Part shown: in pieces, positions 8,746-16,685 of the stretch
Position numbering within the stretch: position 1 is the stretch's first letter
How the letters are laid out: each line of letters opens with the position of its first letter
Assembly (NCBI GenBank): GCA_964584935.1
Contig: CAZPBN010000014.1
Coordinates: 25,412 to 89,411, forward strand
DNA: 64,000 nucleotides
Source of the DNA: CAZPBN01 sp964584935
GTDB taxonomy: Bacteria; Acidobacteriota; Aminicenantia; Aminicenantales; Aminicenantaceae
Reading direction: 5' to 3'
Made by a program: the position numbers and the translations under genes
The notes under the pieces: generated by a model
Told to the model about the DNA's origin: nothing
Databases searched by the model: none
What the model saw: only the letters and a program-made list of their open reading frames with translations

Positions 8746-9390
8746 TCAGTATTTCTCCAGAACCAAAACGGTATAACCTTTAAGGGAGAGTTTCTCTGCA
8801 ATGTCTTTTGCTGACTGCATGTTTTTAGCTTTGATTCTGACTCTGAAATAAGTCTGATTAATGGTCTCAAATTTTGAGATATAAACGTTATTGAATTTCT
8901 TTGAAAGTTTATTTTTAAGTTTTAGCGCATTATCTTTGTATATAAAAGCTCCCACTTGAACCGAAAATTTTTGGGAGCTTTTTTTGGGAGAAGATTTTTT
9001 TAAAACTTCAATTTTAACCGGAACAACTCCCGATTTTATCATATCAAGTAACTTGGCTGCTGCAAAAGACAAATCGATGACGCGGTCTTTCACAAATGGA
9101 CCTCTGTCATTTATTCTAACAGTGACAGATTTTCCATTGATCGTATTTGTGACCATAACATAGGTATCAAAGGGAAGGGTTTTGTGAGCAGCAGTCATAT
9201 CATACATATCATAAATTTCTTTATTCGACGTTTCTTTACCATGGAAATCTGGTCCATACCAGGAAGCAAGTCCTGTCTGGATATTTCCTTGCGGGAAATA
9301 GTTCATCCTGGAACAGGAAAAAGAGATAACGACAATTATAATAAACAGAACAATAAACCGGTAGTGTCTTTTTGTGATTTCTTTTTTCAT
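8746..9390 (-). CDS. rlpA: RlpA-like septal ring lytic transglycosylase with SPOR domain
   Basis: A 214-residue envelope protein. The N-terminus has one hydrophobic segment (about 9-25) ending ISFSCSRM, possibly a lipoprotein site but with a poor lipobox. Residues about 38-125 are the double-psi beta-barrel RlpA domain (GLASWYGPDFHGKETSNKE, MTAAHKTLPFDTYVMV, VRINDRGPF). Residues about 138-214 form a SPOR domain (FSVQVGAF..., FRVRIKAKN) that binds denuded peptidoglycan at the septum. Such proteins cleave naked glycan strands during division. Its start overlaps the upstream LOG gene stop by 4 bp (ATGA), so the two are translationally coupled. Confidence 0.9.
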   Translation of the reverse strand: MKKEITKRHYRFIVLFIIIVVISFSCSRMNYFPQGNIQTGLASWYGPDFHGKETSNKEIYDMYDMTAAHKTLPFDTYVMVTNTINGKSVTVRINDRGPFVKDRVIDLSFAAAKLLDMIKSGVVPVKIEVLKKSSPKKSSQKFSVQVGAFIYKDNALKLKNKLSKKFNNVYISKFETINQTYFRVRIKAKNMQSAKDIAEKLSLKGYTVLVLEKY

Positions 9391-10136
9391 ATGAATTCAG
9401 TCAATTTTAATTTTAAATGTTCAAAAGCCTCTTCGGGAGATGAGCAAAATTGGAAAAGATTCAAATCTTCTTTAGAAATTGTTTTATGTTCCAAAAGAGA
9501 ATTAAAATTGATCGTTTTTTTCCAGTATTTTTCTCCATAAAGAATAATGCACATTTCAGTTCTGTGGATTTTATTTGACTGCAACAGAGTAAGAACTTCA
9601 AAGACTTCATCCAAAGTACCGAAGCCTCCCGGAAAAGCCACCACTGCTTTGGCTTTGTTTATCAACCAAAACTTTCTCATAAAAAAATAATGGAATAAAA
9701 AAGAGTATTCCGGAGGAACATATTGATTGGTGTATTGTTCAGAGGGAATAGAGATGTTCATCCCTATAGAATTTCCTCCTGCGCGGAAAGCTCCCCGGTT
9801 TGCCGCTTCCATGATGCCAGGACCTCCACCTGTGCAGATAACAAAATTTTTTCCTTTGGGTTTTAATTGTATTGCCCACTTGGCTAAATAATAGGCGAGT
9901 TTTTCAGCTTCCCAGTAATATTGAGAGGAAAGACTATTATTCGCATCCGGAGAAAAGCGTGATGAACCGAAAAAGAGGACGGTGTTGTTGACCTTTAGTC
10001 TTTTGAGCCTGGAAAGCGGCTCCAGATACTCGCTTAGAATTCTTAGTGTCCGGGCATCAGCGGATTTTAGAAACTCCGCATTTTTATAAGCCTTATCAGG
10101 CTGAGTGGTATCTTTTTTCTTTATTGATTTATTCAT
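9387..10136 (-). CDS. TIGR00730/LOG family Rossmann-fold protein
   Basis: A 249-residue member of the LOG (cytokinin riboside monophosphate phosphoribohydrolase) or lysine-decarboxylase-like family. The two signature motifs are present: GGGPGIMEAANRGAFRAGG and AFPGGFGTLDEVFEVLTLLQ, the latter the PGGxGTxxE nucleotide-binding/catalytic motif. An N-terminal extension of about 45 residues before VNNTVLFFGSSRF places it in the larger Type-II-like group. It probably hydrolyses a nucleoside 5'-monophosphate; the substrate is unknown. It forms a two-gene unit with rlpA through the 4-bp overlap. Confidence 0.85.
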   Translation of the reverse strand: MNKSIKKKDTTQPDKAYKNAEFLKSADARTLRILSEYLEPLSRLKRLKVNNTVLFFGSSRFSPDANNSLSSQYYWEAEKLAYYLAKWAIQLKPKGKNFVICTGGGPGIMEAANRGAFRAGGNSIGMNISIPSEQYTNQYVPPEYSFLFHYFFMRKFWLINKAKAVVAFPGGFGTLDEVFEVLTLLQSNKIHRTEMCIILYGEKYWKKTINFNSLLEHKTISKEDLNLFQFCSSPEEAFEHLKLKLTEFI

Positions 10137-10337
10137 GGGAAAAATTTTATATGAAATAAAGCTTTAAAACAAGAATCAATTGTTTAAAATTGGGGGAACT
10201 TCAAGTATTTCTCACATTGAGTTTTAATGATTTTATTGATAAAATAATATAAAGTTTTTGATTTCATTATATGGGTTTTTATCAAACGTAATTAAAACAA
10301 TTGCGTTACCTATTTGCATCATTCTGTGCAAAAATAG

Positions 10338-10367
10338 TTATTATTAATAACGTGTTATTATTAATAA
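10338..10367. repeat. Direct repeat of a 13-bp AT-rich palindromic sequence
   Basis: Two perfect copies of TTATTATTAATAA spaced 17 bp start to start, separated by CGTG. The centre TTATTAATAA reads the same on both strands, so the pair could bind a dimeric regulator; this is a guess. Confidence 0.5.
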
Positions 10368-10401
10368 AGTTTGGGTTATCAATGGAGAGGATTCTTTAAA
10401 T

Positions 10402-10422
10402 TGGGAGTTTAAAGTACTCAAG
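10402..10422. promoter_or_regulatory. HAIR-like dyad (weak)
   Basis: TGGGAGT, 7 nt, ACTCAAG. The right arm matches the HspR-associated inverted repeat (CTTGAGT-N7-ACTCAAG) fully and the left arm matches 4 of 7. It lies about 100 bp before the ATP-grasp/amidohydrolase gene. An HspR gene is present at 17809, which makes it worth testing. Confidence 0.25.
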
Positions 10423-10524
10423 TACCATACTAAAAGGTTTTTGTGTAAAGAGAAATAAATAAAAAATGAAGATGTCGATAATGAAAAAAGCATTCTTATT
10501 AAATAAATTTCTATTGTGTTTACC

Positions 10525-12516
10525 ATGAATAAGAAGAAACTTGTTATAGCCTTTGAAAGTAGAAAACTTTCTTACAGTGCTTTTGAGGTGGATCTTTACA
10601 ATTCAGGGGTGAATCAAATTTTGAGTGTTGCTGCTTCAAGAAATCATACTATTTTTCACTTTTCCATGAACGACCTTTATGAGGAATATAATATTCCTTA
10701 CGCTTTCATGTCCAAATTAAAGCTGTCCAAAGATTGGGATGGAAATCAGTTAACTGCCTATCGATACCTTTATAAAGCAGATCAAAAGCCTATCCCTCTT
10801 GCTCAGGTTGATCTCTTTTTCATCCGGGGGGATGATATTCGTCATGAAGGGACACCAAATATCAAAATCCTAAAAAAAGCAGAGGCCCATAGCAAATTCA
10901 TAGAATCTGTTGAAGCAACTATATCCACTATGGACAAATTAAAAACTATTGAGAGGACTCCTCATATTCCTCACCCTGTGACTTTTATTGTGCATTCCAT
11001 TGAAGAGGCTTTAGATGCTATAAAGAAACTTCCACAACGAGAAAAGTATTTTATAATTAAAGATCGCTATGGATATGGGTGCGGAAAACAAATTCACAGG
11101 ATTCCGTTTGATGATCCAGACCTTAAAAAGAAAATAAGTGATTATTTGTATAAATATAATTACATCCTTATACAGGAATTTTGCCAGGAAGTTGCTCATG
11201 GAGATATTGTGACCACTTTTTGGGATGAGGAGCTCATTGGATCCATGAGGAGGCTGCCGGCAAAAGGAGAATGGAGAACCAATGCCAGTCTCGGTGCCGA
11301 GGAAATTGGATATAATCTTTCTCCTGAACAGGAAACGATTGTTCGAACTGTGCGCCGGAGTTTTCCAGAATGCCGTTTTTGTTCCGTGGATTTGCTTGAT
11401 TCAGGGAAAATCATTGAATTGAATGCCTTTCCTGGAGGATACGGGTTGATGAAAAATTACAATATATCCATTGGAAAGCTCATTATGGATCGGCTTGAAG
11501 AAGAACTTTATGTAAAAGCAGCTTCTGAGGAAAGGGCTGCTCTTACCTGGACGACCGAGAGATATGCCGATCGCTTTCCTTCAGGGACGCAATGGGAGGA
11601 TATATTTCAATTATATTCTCCGTTTGAAGATGAATTGGAAGTCTATGATGTTTTCAACAAAGAGGAGTATATGGAATCGATATCAGAACTTATTTTTTTC
11701 GATTCCAAAAGCCCGGAGTTTATTCTTTCAATTCCTCATTCCGGAGTTTTTATTCCTAAAAAATTTAAGAATTATTTTAATCTTGACGGCAACCATCTTG
11801 TTGAAATTGACCTTTATAGTGAATTTCTATATGAATTTCCTGAAGGAATGCATCTCATCTCCCGTTTTGCTCCTTTTTTTGTGGATATGAATAGAAGTAT
11901 GGATGGGAACAATGAAGAAGAAAAGATTCCTGGTCATTTGTTGAATCCTCCTCACCAATATTACAATGTGAATAATAAATTATTGCTCAAAAAAAGCTAC
12001 ACCAGCGAAGAGAAAAACGAAGTGATAGCCTTTTATAATCTTTACCATCGAATTCTCCAGTCTCTCATTGAAAGAATGAAAAGGGAAAGGGGATACGCTA
12101 TCATATTTGATTGCCACTCAATGACTTCAATTGGATTGGGAAGAGTGTATGACAAAAAAGAGAAACGGGCAAATTTTGTGATTGGCACACTTAAAGGAAC
12201 TTCCGCTCATTCTCAAATTATTGAGTCTTTTACAGAAAAACTAATCAAACAAATAAAAGTACACGATTTAAATCTTGTTTTGAAAAAAGATGTTCCGTTT
12301 TCCGGAGGATTCATCACCAGAAAATACAATGATCCTAATAACAAAGTCCATGCCATTCAAATTGAAGTCTCTATGGATACCTATATGCATGATCCCGTTA
12401 TTATAGGCGATCAAAAGATTTATGCTTTTAAACAGCCAAGAATCCGTCATATCAGAAAGGATTTGTTAGAAGCCATTCATTCTGCTTGTGAAACTGCGGA
12501 AAAAATATATCGATAA
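10525..12516 (+). CDS. ATP-grasp ligase fused to N-formylglutamate amidohydrolase-like domain
   Basis: A 663-residue two-domain cytoplasmic protein. Residues about 1-340 resemble the glutathione synthetase/RimK ATP-grasp fold: an N-terminal Rossmann-like part, YFIIKDRYGYGCGKQIHRI as ATP-binding lysine and glycine-rich loop, and FCSVDLLDSGKIIELNAFPG as the Mg-binding Asp/Glu/Asn segment. Residues about 390-650 resemble N-formylglutamate amidohydrolase: FILSIPHSGVFIP with a metal His, FVDMNRS, IIFDCHSMTS and HAIQIEVSMDTYM. A ligase and a hydrolase in one chain recalls glutathionylspermidine synthetase/amidase, so it may build and break a small amide or peptide. ATG at 10525 is chosen over GTG at 10516; neither has a good ribosome site. 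Confidence 0.75.
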   Translation: MNKKKLVIAFESRKLSYSAFEVDLYNSGVNQILSVAASRNHTIFHFSMNDLYEEYNIPYAFMSKLKLSKDWDGNQLTAYRYLYKADQKPIPLAQVDLFFIRGDDIRHEGTPNIKILKKAEAHSKFIESVEATISTMDKLKTIERTPHIPHPVTFIVHSIEEALDAIKKLPQREKYFIIKDRYGYGCGKQIHRIPFDDPDLKKKISDYLYKYNYILIQEFCQEVAHGDIVTTFWDEELIGSMRRLPAKGEWRTNASLGAEEIGYNLSPEQETIVRTVRRSFPECRFCSVDLLDSGKIIELNAFPGGYGLMKNYNISIGKLIMDRLEEELYVKAASEERAALTWTTERYADRFPSGTQWEDIFQLYSPFEDELEVYDVFNKEEYMESISELIFFDSKSPEFILSIPHSGVFIPKKFKNYFNLDGNHLVEIDLYSEFLYEFPEGMHLISRFAPFFVDMNRSMDGNNEEEKIPGHLLNPPHQYYNVNNKLLLKKSYTSEEKNEVIAFYNLYHRILQSLIERMKRERGYAIIFDCHSMTSIGLGRVYDKKEKRANFVIGTLKGTSAHSQIIESFTEKLIKQIKVHDLNLVLKKDVPFSGGFITRKYNDPNNKVHAIQIEVSMDTYMHDPVIIGDQKIYAFKQPRIRHIRKDLLEAIHSACETAEKIYR

Positions 12517-12717
12517 AAAGATTGAACGTAAATACATATCTCCGTTTTATACAGAATGTCATCTGAGATATTAGATGTGTGATTAAGATATTTGATAAGG
12601 TTATTTTATATCTAATATCATCAAACATCTCACTTCTTGCGTTGATCGATTATTCTTATTTTGACTTTTATTAGGTCTCTATGATATCTATGAAGAGTAA
12701 ACAAAGCGATAAAAAAT

Positions 12718-13446
12718 ATGAAAAAAAAAACTGATATATCTGATTTATTACCTTATCCGGGACGTTTGATTCTTTTAGGAAAGGATCAAACAGGAGAAAA
12801 TTATGTGGCTGTTTACGCCATAACAGGGAGGTCCCCATCCAGTCAGAAACGAAGTCTAGAGCGGGACAATGAACAAGTCAAAGTCATTCCTGGTAATAAA
12901 GATGTTTTAGAGAGAGGAAATCCGGATTTGTTAATCTATCCGGCAATGATTATTAAAAATGGAATCGCTGTCAGTAATGGAAAACAGACCAAAGATTTAG
13001 CAAATAATATGAATCCGGAAAAAAATCCGGTTGACATTTTTTGCAATGCTTTAAAACGCTGGAAATACGAACCGGATAACCCCCATTTCACCCCAAGAAT
13101 TAGCGGGATTATTCTACAAAGTGGCAGAGCAGGACTTTGTATCATTAAAAGAGCGGATAATGGGGGGATTATTAAAAATTATTTTGAATTTCCCCTTATT
13201 GAAGGAAAAGGGAACGTTCTGTCAACCTATGGGGGAAAAAACAATGATCCTCTTCCTTCATTTAAAGGAGAACCGCGACTATTGGATATAAAAGAAGTGA
13301 CAGCCGAAAATACGGCTTCAGATATATACCATAGAATGGCTCCGGAAAGGCAGGAAAAAGACTTCAGAGTAGCTGTGGTTTGCGTTTATTGGAATATAAA
13401 ATCCGGAGAATACACAGTTCATATCATCAATAGAACGAAAGGATAA
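12718..13446 (+). CDS. purO: IMP cyclohydrolase, archaeal PurO type
   Basis: A 242-residue protein matching the PurO (COG3363) family. The start has PYPGRLILLGKDQTGENYVA and then VYAITGRSPSSQKR, the conserved nucleotide-binding opening of that family, with PDLLIYPAMI and HFTPRISGII further on. It closes FAICAR to IMP, the last step of de novo purine synthesis. In most bacteria this is the N-terminal half of PurH. Here the adjacent gene encodes only the other PurH half, which strongly supports the call. The stop is 9 bp before the next start, so the pair is an operon. PurO was first known from archaea; bacterial copies exist. Confidence 0.85.
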   Translation: MKKKTDISDLLPYPGRLILLGKDQTGENYVAVYAITGRSPSSQKRSLERDNEQVKVIPGNKDVLERGNPDLLIYPAMIIKNGIAVSNGKQTKDLANNMNPEKNPVDIFCNALKRWKYEPDNPHFTPRISGIILQSGRAGLCIIKRADNGGIIKNYFEFPLIEGKGNVLSTYGGKNNDPLPSFKGEPRLLDIKEVTAENTASDIYHRMAPERQEKDFRVAVVCVYWNIKSGEYTVHIINRTKG

Positions 13447-13455
13447 TGAATTAAC

Positions 13456-14535
13456 ATGGGAAATATTGATAAGAAATCCAGGGCTCAATACCGGACAAAA
13501 GTCGAAGAGAAATTTCCAGACAAAATAAAGTTTGGGAAATCGAAATATATTAAAAAATTGTCCATGCGGTACGGAGAAAATCCTGGATACCCGGCAGCTT
13601 TTTATTCAGAAAAGGATGCATCTGGACCTAATTTGGCAAATATTGAAGTTCTGAAAGAAGGAAAGAAAGGTCTGAGTTATATCAATATCGGAGATATGGA
13701 TCTGGGGCAGAGGCTTGTTATCAAGTTGAATAAAATTTATGAAGGAAAGAATATATGTGTTTTGATAAAGCATGAAATTCCAAGCGGTGTGGCTATGGGA
13801 GAGGATTCTCTGGAAACGTTTAACAAAGCATGGGGATGTGATCCCCTCTCAAATTTTGGGAGTGTGAATGTCTTTAATTATAAAATAGATAAATCTGTTG
13901 CAGAGCTTATTGTTGAAAGCAAAAGAAACGTTGAAGTTGTTTTTGCTCCTTCATATCACAAAGAAGCTATGGATATTTTGTCTGCAAGAAAACCCTTGAG
14001 AGTGGTTCGAATGGAAGCAGATATTCATAAAGAGCCGCTGGATAATGGATTGGAATTCAAACGAGTGGCAGGAGGCATTTTATTGCAGAAAAGGTTTGAT
14101 TCAAAAATAGTCTCCCCTGATGATGTTGAAGTGGTATCTGATAAAAAACCGTCTCCAAATGAAATGAATGCCCTGATTTTCAACTGGATCGTTGCCTGTT
14201 ATACCCGTTCCAATGCTATTGTTATTGGAAAAGAAGATAAGGTGCATGGGATTGGTTCGGGACAGAGAAGCAGGATCGATGCAACCGAAAATGCTATCAA
14301 ATTTTCCAAAAGGGGATACGGAGCCGAAGATTGTGTTATGGCATCGGATGCCTTTATGCCTTTTCCAGATGTGGTGGAGATGGCTTCTCAAAACAAAATC
14401 AAAGCCATTATATTTCCGCTTGGTTCCATAAGGGATAAAGAAGTGATTCAAAGAGCCAATGAACTCAATATTGCCATGGTGGCTACAAGAAAACCAAAAG
14501 AAACTAGTTGTGAACGAAGTTTTTTGCATCGATAA
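13456..14535 (+). CDS. AICAR formyltransferase domain protein (stand-alone PurH C-terminal half)
   Basis: A 359-residue protein covering only the formyltransferase half of PurH; the MGS-like IMP cyclohydrolase half is absent. Motifs are MRYGENPGYPAAFY, CVLIKHEIPSGVAMG (catalytic Lys-His), WGCDPLSNFGSVN, VVFAPSYHKEA, HGIGSGQRSR and MASDAFMPFPDVVE. It transfers a formyl group from 10-formyl-THF to AICAR to give FAICAR, which the upstream PurO then cyclises. The tail runs beyond the IAMV that normally precedes the terminal RHFRH of PurH and ends RSFLHR, a small lineage-specific extension. The spacing of 9 bp to purO indicates co-expression. Confidence 0.9.
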   Translation: MGNIDKKSRAQYRTKVEEKFPDKIKFGKSKYIKKLSMRYGENPGYPAAFYSEKDASGPNLANIEVLKEGKKGLSYINIGDMDLGQRLVIKLNKIYEGKNICVLIKHEIPSGVAMGEDSLETFNKAWGCDPLSNFGSVNVFNYKIDKSVAELIVESKRNVEVVFAPSYHKEAMDILSARKPLRVVRMEADIHKEPLDNGLEFKRVAGGILLQKRFDSKIVSPDDVEVVSDKKPSPNEMNALIFNWIVACYTRSNAIVIGKEDKVHGIGSGQRSRIDATENAIKFSKRGYGAEDCVMASDAFMPFPDVVEMASQNKIKAIIFPLGSIRDKEVIQRANELNIAMVATRKPKETSCERSFLHR

Positions 14536-14596
14536 CTCAAAATAAACCTTAAAAAATCGGAAAAACTCAAAAAATAACAATAATTCTATAAATAAA

Positions 14597-14626
14597 CTTG
14601 ACAAACGAACGCTCAAGTTATATATT
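14597..14626 (+). promoter_or_regulatory. dnaK promoter with overlapping HAIR operator
   Basis: TTGACA (14598-14603), 17 bp and TATATT (14621-14626) form a near-consensus sigma70 promoter. Overlying it at 14597-14617 is CTTGACA-N7-GCTCAAG, which matches the HspR operator HAIR (CTTGAGT-N7-ACTCAAG) at 5 of 7 and 6 of 7 positions. Binding there would cover the -35 box. The repressor gene hspR is the third gene of the same operon, so autoregulation with DnaK as co-repressor, as known in Streptomyces and Campylobacter, is expected. Confidence 0.75.
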
Positions 14627-14654
14627 AGAAAAGTACTAAAATAGGAGGAAATAA

Positions 14655-16601
14655 ATGGCTAAAATTATAGGAATTGATCTTGGAACAACAAATTCAGTTG
14701 TTGGAGTGACCGAAGGTGATAAGCCGGTTATTATCGCGAATGAAGAAGGAGGACGGACAACTCCGTCAGTCGTTGCGTTTAATGAAAAAGGAGAAAGGCT
14801 TGTTGGGCAGGTTGCCAAGAGACAGCGGATAACAAATCCAGAGAATACAATCTATTCGATCAAGCGGTTTATGGGACGTCGGTATAAAGAAGTGCCTGAA
14901 GAGATCAAACAGGTTCCTTTTAAAGTCACCGAAGCTTCCAATGGAGATGTGAGGATAGAGGCTTTAGGAAAGAAATATGCTCCACCTGAAATATCATCAA
15001 TTGTTCTTAGAAAAATGAAAAAAGCAGCTGAAGACTATCTTGGAGAAAAAGTGGAAAAAGCAGTGATCACAGTTCCTGCTTATTTTAACGACAGTCAGAG
15101 AAAAGCAACCAAAGACGCAGGAAAAATTGCCGGTATGGAAGTAGTCCGGATCATAAATGAGCCCACAGCTGCTGCTCTTGCTTACGGAATGGACAAGAAA
15201 AAGGATCAGACCATTGCTGTTTATGATTTTGGTGGAGGAACATTTGATATTTCGATTCTTGAAGTAGGTGAGGGAATCGTTGAAGTAAAGTCAACCCACG
15301 GTGACACTCACTTAGGAGGAGATGATATTGACCAGGAAGTACAGGATTGGCTGGTTGCTGAGTTTAAAAAGGAATCTGGTGTTGACTTATCAAAAGACAA
15401 AATGGCTCTTCAGAGACTAAAGGAAGCTGCGGAAAAAGCTAAGATGGAACTCTCATCAACCATGGAAACTGAAATCAATCTTCCCTTTATCACAGCAGAT
15501 TCTTCTGGCCCCAAACATCTTCTTATGAAGCTTTCAAGGTCAAAGTTAGAACAATTAATGGATGATATTGTGAGTCGAACGATTGATCCTTGCAATAAAG
15601 CTTTAGAAGATGCTGGGTTGAAAAAGGGAGATATAGACGAAGTCATATTAGTGGGAGGATCCACAAGAATTCCTAAAGTCCAGCAATTGGTTAAAGATCT
15701 TTTTGGAAAAGAACCCCATAAGGGAGTGAATCCGGATGAAGTGGTTGCCACAGGAGCCTGTATCCAAGGAGCTGTTTTATCCGGTGATGTGAAGGATGTC
15801 CTTCTCTTGGATGTCACACCATTAACTCTGGGGATTGAAACCCTGGGTGGTGTTTTCACAAAAATGATTCCAAGAAATACAACCATCCCTACAAAGAAGA
15901 CAGAAATATTCTCTACAGCGTCAGATAATCAACCGAGTGTTGAAGTGCATGTGTTACAGGGAGAAAGAGAAATGGCTGCTCATAACAGAACATTAGGTAG
16001 ATTCCATCTGGATGGAATTCCTCCCGCACCTAGAGGAGTTCCCAAAATCGAAGTGACATTTGATATCGATGCGAATGGGATTCTGCATGTTTCTGCAAAA
16101 GACACAGGAACAGGAAAAGAGCAGGCTATAACCATAACTGGGCACAGTGGTCTGGATGATAAAGAAGTAGAGAGAATGGTCAATGATGCGGAATCTCATG
16201 CTGATGAAGATAAAAAAAGAAGAGAAGTTATTGATGCCAAAAACCAGGCAGACCAAATGGTTTATAACCTGGAAAAGATGTTAAGGGAAAATAAAGATAA
16301 AATTTCTGAAAGCGATGCTCAGCAGATACAGAAAGAAATAGATAACACCAAAAAAGCTATAGAAAGTGAAGATGCGGAAAAGATAAAACAGGCAATGGAT
16401 GCCTTGTCCAAAGCTTCCCATAAATTAACTGAAACAATGTATCAGCAAACAGCACAACAACAAACTCAACAGGGAGCTTCGCAGCAACAGCAGTCATCTG
16501 CAGGTGATCAGCAGCAGAGCGAGGCTGAGTCCTCTAAAAATTCAAGTGAGGAAGAAGTGATCGATGCTGAAGTTGTGGATGAAGACAAGAAAGAAAAGTA
16601 A
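14655..16601 (+). CDS. dnaK: Chaperone DnaK (Hsp70), full length
   Basis: ATP-dependent Hsp70 chaperone of 648 residues. It starts KIIGIDLGTTNSVVGVTEG and has AVITVPAYFNDSQRKATKDA, YDFGGGTFDISILE, ILVGGSTRIPKVQ and the substrate-binding beta domain (LLLDVTPLTLGIETLGG, IEVTFDIDANGILHVSAKD). The helical lid is complete, followed by a Gln/Ser-rich linker and an acidic tail EEEVIDAEVVDEDKK. The ATG at 14655 is preceded by AGGAGG with 7-nt spacing. It heads the dnaK-dnaJ-hspR-sigma-dnaC-like unit and has no grpE beside it; grpE is in the second cluster at 40100. Confidence 0.98.
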   Translation: MAKIIGIDLGTTNSVVGVTEGDKPVIIANEEGGRTTPSVVAFNEKGERLVGQVAKRQRITNPENTIYSIKRFMGRRYKEVPEEIKQVPFKVTEASNGDVRIEALGKKYAPPEISSIVLRKMKKAAEDYLGEKVEKAVITVPAYFNDSQRKATKDAGKIAGMEVVRIINEPTAAALAYGMDKKKDQTIAVYDFGGGTFDISILEVGEGIVEVKSTHGDTHLGGDDIDQEVQDWLVAEFKKESGVDLSKDKMALQRLKEAAEKAKMELSSTMETEINLPFITADSSGPKHLLMKLSRSKLEQLMDDIVSRTIDPCNKALEDAGLKKGDIDEVILVGGSTRIPKVQQLVKDLFGKEPHKGVNPDEVVATGACIQGAVLSGDVKDVLLLDVTPLTLGIETLGGVFTKMIPRNTTIPTKKTEIFSTASDNQPSVEVHVLQGEREMAAHNRTLGRFHLDGIPPAPRGVPKIEVTFDIDANGILHVSAKDTGTGKEQAITITGHSGLDDKEVERMVNDAESHADEDKKRREVIDAKNQADQMVYNLEKMLRENKDKISESDAQQIQKEIDNTKKAIESEDAEKIKQAMDALSKASHKLTETMYQQTAQQQTQQGASQQQQSSAGDQQQSEAESSKNSSEEEVIDAEVVDEDKKEK

Positions 16602-16606
16602 ATACG

Positions 16607-16666
16607 AAAGCCTGGAATGCATTGACAAAAGTCAATCTATGACCATGTGAATCATTCCAGGCTTTT
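16607..16666 (+). terminator. Nested hairpin between dnaK and dnaJ
   Basis: AAAGCCTGGAATG (16607-16619) pairs perfectly over 13 bp with CATTCCAGGCTTT (16653-16665), followed by only a few T. Inside, ATTGAC/GTCAAT (16621-16636) forms a second small stem with an AAAA loop. The T-run is short, so it is more likely a partial terminator or an RNA-processing/stability element setting the dnaK:dnaJ ratio than a full stop. Confidence 0.65.
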
Positions 16667-16685
16667 CATATGAAGATTTTCTGTT

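Larger units (their letters stand above)
10137..10515. other. AT-rich divergent intergenic region
   Basis: No credible gene. It carries a 13-bp sequence TTATTATTAATAA twice (10338-10350 and 10355-10367), each containing the palindrome TTATTAATAA, and 35 bp further a HAIR-like dyad at 10402-10422. Short minus-strand frames here have no recognisable content. Confidence 0.6.

Noticed and set aside
10344..10526. Minus-strand 60-residue frame in the 10.3-10.5 kb gap
   Set aside because: AT-rich, no domain, no ribosome site, and it overlaps the promoter region and start of the fusion gene.
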